Positions 61,398 through 64,000 of a stretch of 64,000 nucleotides of DNA are shown piece after piece; the stretch's first letter is position 1, and every line of letters begins with the position of its first letter. The DNA lies in NCBI GenBank assembly GCA_034420695.1, contig DAOULB010000045.1, positions 65,687 to 129,686 on the forward strand, in the 5' to 3' direction. The stretch comes from Io17-Chloro-G2 sp034420695 (GTDB lineage Bacteria > Chloroflexota > Dehalococcoidia > Lucifugimonadales > UBA3495). Position numbers and translations under genes: made by a program. The notes beneath the pieces are model-generated. The model was given only the letters and a program-made list of their open reading frames with translations. It was not told where the DNA came from and did no database searches.

Positions 61398-62513
61398 TTA
61401 GTCCAAATTGGGCATCACCTTGGTAGCGAAGAGCTCCAGTTGGCGCATCATCACGCTGTGCTCGAAGAACCCGGTGTTCAGCCACAGGAACAGCTCCGGG
61501 AACTTCAACACTTTATGCATGTCTCCAATTTGCTTGGTGACCTGTTCCGGCGTGCCTTGGAACACCAAGCCGGGCGGGAACCCGAAGGGAACAAACCATG
61601 CGTTGAAAAGCCAGTCAAACTGCTCCCGCATTTCCTGTGCCTGCTCCGGGGTCTCCCCCAGGCACAAGGCGCCGCCCATGGCCATCCCCTCGCCGAACTC
61701 CAAGTCCCGGCCTGCCTGCCTGGCTTCTTCCTGGTACACGCGGAAGAGAGTTTGGCAGAAGTCCATATCGTCGCCGATCAGTACCGGCGTTCCGCCCTCC
61801 CTGGCCCAGAACCTGGAGGTCGTGGCGCTGAAAGTGAAAGGCGAGTACACCGGCGGGTGGGGTTTCTGGAGGGGCTTGGGAGTTATACCAAGTTCCCGCA
61901 AAGCTCCGCCTGCCTCTACCCCTCTTCCCCAATTGACGGTGGCCGGCATGTCCCAGTGGGTGCCCGGGGGCGGCACCTTCCAGAACTGCCCGTCGTAGGA
62001 GAAGGTATCTTCGCTCCAAGCCAGCTTGATAATCTGCCAGGATTCCTCGAAGGCCAAACGGTTGCGAAGGTCGGTTTCGGACTTGTCGGAAAGAGTTGCT
62101 CCCACTCCGGCCCCTTGGCCCAAGGTGTTGACCCACCGGTCCTGGTAACCGCGGGCAAACCCCACGTAGGCCCGGCCGCCGGTCATGTGGTCCAGCATCG
62201 CCACGTCCTCGGCGACCCGCAATGGATGGTGGGCCGGCAACACCAAGGCCAGTTGCCCTACCCTGAGGTTGTTGGTCTTGAGGCCGACGTAGGTATCGAG
62301 AAGCACCGGGTTGGTGGAAAGCTCGAACCCCTCGATGTGGAAGTGGTGCTCAGTGAACCCAAGCCCGTAGTATCCCAACTGGTCGGCGAACTGGGCCTGC
62401 TCCCCCACCTCGAACAGCATCCGCTGGTACAGGTCCTCCCGGGCGCCAGCCATCCCCCGCTCCAACTCGGCCCGCCGGCCAATGGTAGGCAGCATAAAGA
62501 GATGGAATTTCAT
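61398..62513 (-). CDS. LLM-class flavin-dependent oxidoreductase
   Basis: 371 residues. LGYYGLGFTEHHFHIEG, NNLRVGQLALVLPAHHPLRVAEDVAMLDHMTGGRAYVGFARGYQ split, and PELFLWLNTGFFEHSVM at the end. Barrel motifs intact. ATG 62513 overlaps the CoA-transferase stop by one base (TGATG), so they are coupled. Fourth LLM paralogue. Confidence 0.92.
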   Translation of the reverse strand: MKFHLFMLPTIGRRAELERGMAGAREDLYQRMLFEVGEQAQFADQLGYYGLGFTEHHFHIEGFELSTNPVLLDTYVGLKTNNLRVGQLALVLPAHHPLRVAEDVAMLDHMTGGRAYVGFARGYQDRWVNTLGQGAGVGATLSDKSETDLRNRLAFEESWQIIKLAWSEDTFSYDGQFWKVPPPGTHWDMPATVNWGRGVEAGGALRELGITPKPLQKPHPPVYSPFTFSATTSRFWAREGGTPVLIGDDMDFCQTLFRVYQEEARQAGRDLEFGEGMAMGGALCLGETPEQAQEMREQFDWLFNAWFVPFGFPPGLVFQGTPEQVTKQIGDMHKVLKFPELFLWLNTGFFEHSVMMRQLELFATKVMPNLD

Positions 62514-63760
62514 CAGATCACGCCGTCGGCTTCAAGCTGGGCCAGGTCCGCCTCGGTCAGTCCCATGAAACGCCCGTAAACCAGCGCATTGTCGTACTTC
62601 AGAGGTACAGAGCCCCGCCAGATTTCTCCGGGGGTCTCGGAGAACCGCGGCGTGATGCCGAAGCCCTTCACCTTTCGGCCCAGGCTCACGTCGTCCCATT
62701 CAATGTGGACGTTACGGGCTTGATAGTGGGGGTCTTCGGCAATGTCCTTGGGTGTCATGATGGAGCAGCAGCCAATCTGGTTGGTATTCATTATCTCCAC
62801 CACCTGTTTGGTCGTGCGCTCCAGGACCCAGCCCCGGAGTATGGCGTCAAATTCGATGCCTTCGGGGGAGTCGGTCTCGGTGTAGGCAATCTTCCACTTT
62901 TCTTCGGTTGGGTCCAGCCCCAGGAGGCGGCACACCCGCTCGTAGGTGGTGCCAACGGCGGCAATGACCACCCAGCCGTCGCTGCATTGGAAGGAGTCGT
63001 AGGGTTGAACCAGCCCTGCGGCATTGCCTGAGCGTTCCCGCACCAAATCGAGTTCGAAGTAGGCGACCATGGTGCCGGCCAGTATCTGGTGGATAGCCTC
63101 GTACTGAGCCAGGTCTATGGACTGGCCTTTGCCGGTCTTTTGGGCATGGATGTATCCGGCCAGTGACGACCATAGGCAGAACAGGGCGGTGATATAGTCG
63201 GCGGTCCAGGGGGCCGCTCTTACCGGCGGGTCGGGGTCTGGAAAACCGGTGAGGTTCATCAGCCCGCCGAAGGCTTGGCCGATGAAGTCGTAAGAGGCGC
63301 GGGCCAGGTAGTCCGGGTGGCCGAACTGGCCATAACCGGATACGTGACAGATAACCAGCCTGGGATTGGCTGCCATTACCGTCTCGTCGTCCAGCCCCCA
63401 TCCGGCGTAGGTGCCGGGAATGGAGCTTTCCATCCAGATATCCACGTGGGGAATGAGTTGCAGGAAGAGTTCCCGGCCCTTTGGGGTCGCCAAATTGAGC
63501 GAGATGTGGAAGCTGTTGCGGCGGTTCTGGACCCAACCGGAGGCAACTGCCGAACCGTCATCCTTGGGAATGGGAAACTCCAGGTTTCGCCACACAGCGT
63601 CGCCCGGCCCGGTTCGCTCTATCTGGATAACCTCCGCCCCCATCTCGGCCGCCAAGGCTGCGGCGAAGGGTTGGGCTATTATGGTGCCGGTGGAGAGCAC
63701 CCGGACACCTTGGAGCGGACCGAACTGTTTGGGCAAGAGGGGCGCTGCTTCGTCTGGCAT
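62513..63760 (-). CDS. CaiB/BaiF family III CoA-transferase
   Basis: 415 residues from ATG 63760 with AGGAG about 11 nt upstream; a longer reading from 63817 is unlikely. N-terminal LQGVRVLSTGTIIAQPFAAALAAEMGAEVIQIER, NRRNSFHISLNLATPKGREL, and the Asp region AQYEAIHQILAG typical of family III transferases that move CoA between organic acids. First of CoA-transferase, LLM and SDR genes that read together; start of this operon. Confidence 0.93.
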   Translation of the reverse strand: MPDEAAPLLPKQFGPLQGVRVLSTGTIIAQPFAAALAAEMGAEVIQIERTGPGDAVWRNLEFPIPKDDGSAVASGWVQNRRNSFHISLNLATPKGRELFLQLIPHVDIWMESSIPGTYAGWGLDDETVMAANPRLVICHVSGYGQFGHPDYLARASYDFIGQAFGGLMNLTGFPDPDPPVRAAPWTADYITALFCLWSSLAGYIHAQKTGKGQSIDLAQYEAIHQILAGTMVAYFELDLVRERSGNAAGLVQPYDSFQCSDGWVVIAAVGTTYERVCRLLGLDPTEEKWKIAYTETDSPEGIEFDAILRGWVLERTTKQVVEIMNTNQIGCCSIMTPKDIAEDPHYQARNVHIEWDDVSLGRKVKGFGITPRFSETPGEIWRGSVPLKYDNALVYGRFMGLTEADLAQLEADGVI

Positions 63761-63817
63761 ACCGATTCTCGCTCCTGCTAGGGGTTGTCTGCGCTGAAGA
63801 ACCGGCGCCGATTCCAT

Positions 63818-64000
63818 TGGCGGCCGGTTCGTTCGGCCAACAGTATATTAGCTGGCCGTGAAAACCGGAAGTTTACCCTCCATCCCGAGGGCAATCGCAT
63901 CTTAAATCGTGAGAGAAGCCTTCAAACGTGAATCCGCCCAAAATCCAGAACAGCCGAAGTCGGTTGGCTCAACTTAGCGACCTGTGCCAAAGCTGAGACC
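63818..64000. other. Upstream region at window end
   Basis: No complete gene. A minus-strand TATACT-like hexamer (complement of 63842-63850) could be the -10 of the CoA-transferase operon. Beyond the window unknown. Confidence 0.3.

Noticed and set aside
1..64000. CRISPR array
   Set aside because: The direct repeats found (9041-9300; 14, 16 and 18-bp units) lack the regular 21-47-bp repeat with unique spacers, and no cas gene is present.

Overview
The window is high-GC, gene-dense bacterial DNA. It most likely comes from a Chloroflexota/Dehalococcoidia lineage of the SAR202 type. That placement is inference. It rests on gene content: four luciferase-like flavin oxidoreductases, four short-chain dehydrogenases, three VOC proteins, a family III CoA-transferase, a Rieske oxygenase beside a LigB-type dioxygenase, and lipoproteins on Pro/Thr-rich stalks. 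No rRNA or other taxonomic marker is present.

Layout. 501-2111 is a flavoprotein. 2287-4307 (minus) is minC-minD-minE for division-site placement. 4856-5611 is a half-size metal-receptor lipoprotein. 5665-8343 (minus) is a thiolase plus a condensing-enzyme/DUF35 fusion. 8958-9771 is non-coding and repeat-rich, and ends in a degenerate tRNA-Lys. 9846-14822 looks like an acquired island: a truncated NYN-domain gene, a HEPN-like gene, a DNA methyltransferase-HNH fusion, an unrecognised 436-residue protein, and decayed IS3 and XRE remnants. Two direct copies of a ~130 bp repeat flank it. 15218-17753 is ctpA-smpB and a gamma-carbonic anhydrase-like gene. 18100-23894 is mixed (alcohol dehydrogenase, ComEA-like lipoprotein, duplicated-domain protein, aspartyl-protease remnant, SDR, glycosyltransferase). 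23957-28135 (minus) is purF-purM-purH. 28263-29705 is a TPR protein.

29912-34571 (minus) is one operon read from a clear promoter: rpmH-rnpA-yidD-lipoprotein-PQQ propeller lipoprotein-yidC-jag-PaREP1/HEPN. It couples ribosome and tRNA maturation with membrane protein insertion. After tRNA-Leu(CAA), 36498-45723 holds small-molecule enzymes and a likely aromatic-ring catabolic group (VOC, dienelactone hydrolase, amidohydrolase, LigB dioxygenase, Rieske oxygenase), plus a PD-(D/E)XK nuclease and an XRE regulator. 45805-63760 is again catabolic: Nudix, SDRs, monooxygenases, hydrolases, RidA, HpaI aldolase, LLM oxidoreductases, GMC oxidoreductase, agmatinase-like, DUF1326 and CaiB-type CoA-transferase.

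Most notable: (1) a DsbA/FrnE-like gene at 49768-50376 with a perfect Shine-Dalgarno and an in-frame TGA exactly at the first Cys of its CxxC, followed by a SECIS-like hairpin, so a candidate selenoprotein; (2) the methyltransferase-HNH island with its integration-scar-like tRNA-Lys/NYN junction; (3) a HMG-CoA-synthase-like/DUF35 fusion lacking the catalytic cysteine next to a thiolase; (4) a metal-receptor lipoprotein that appears to have only the C-terminal lobe.
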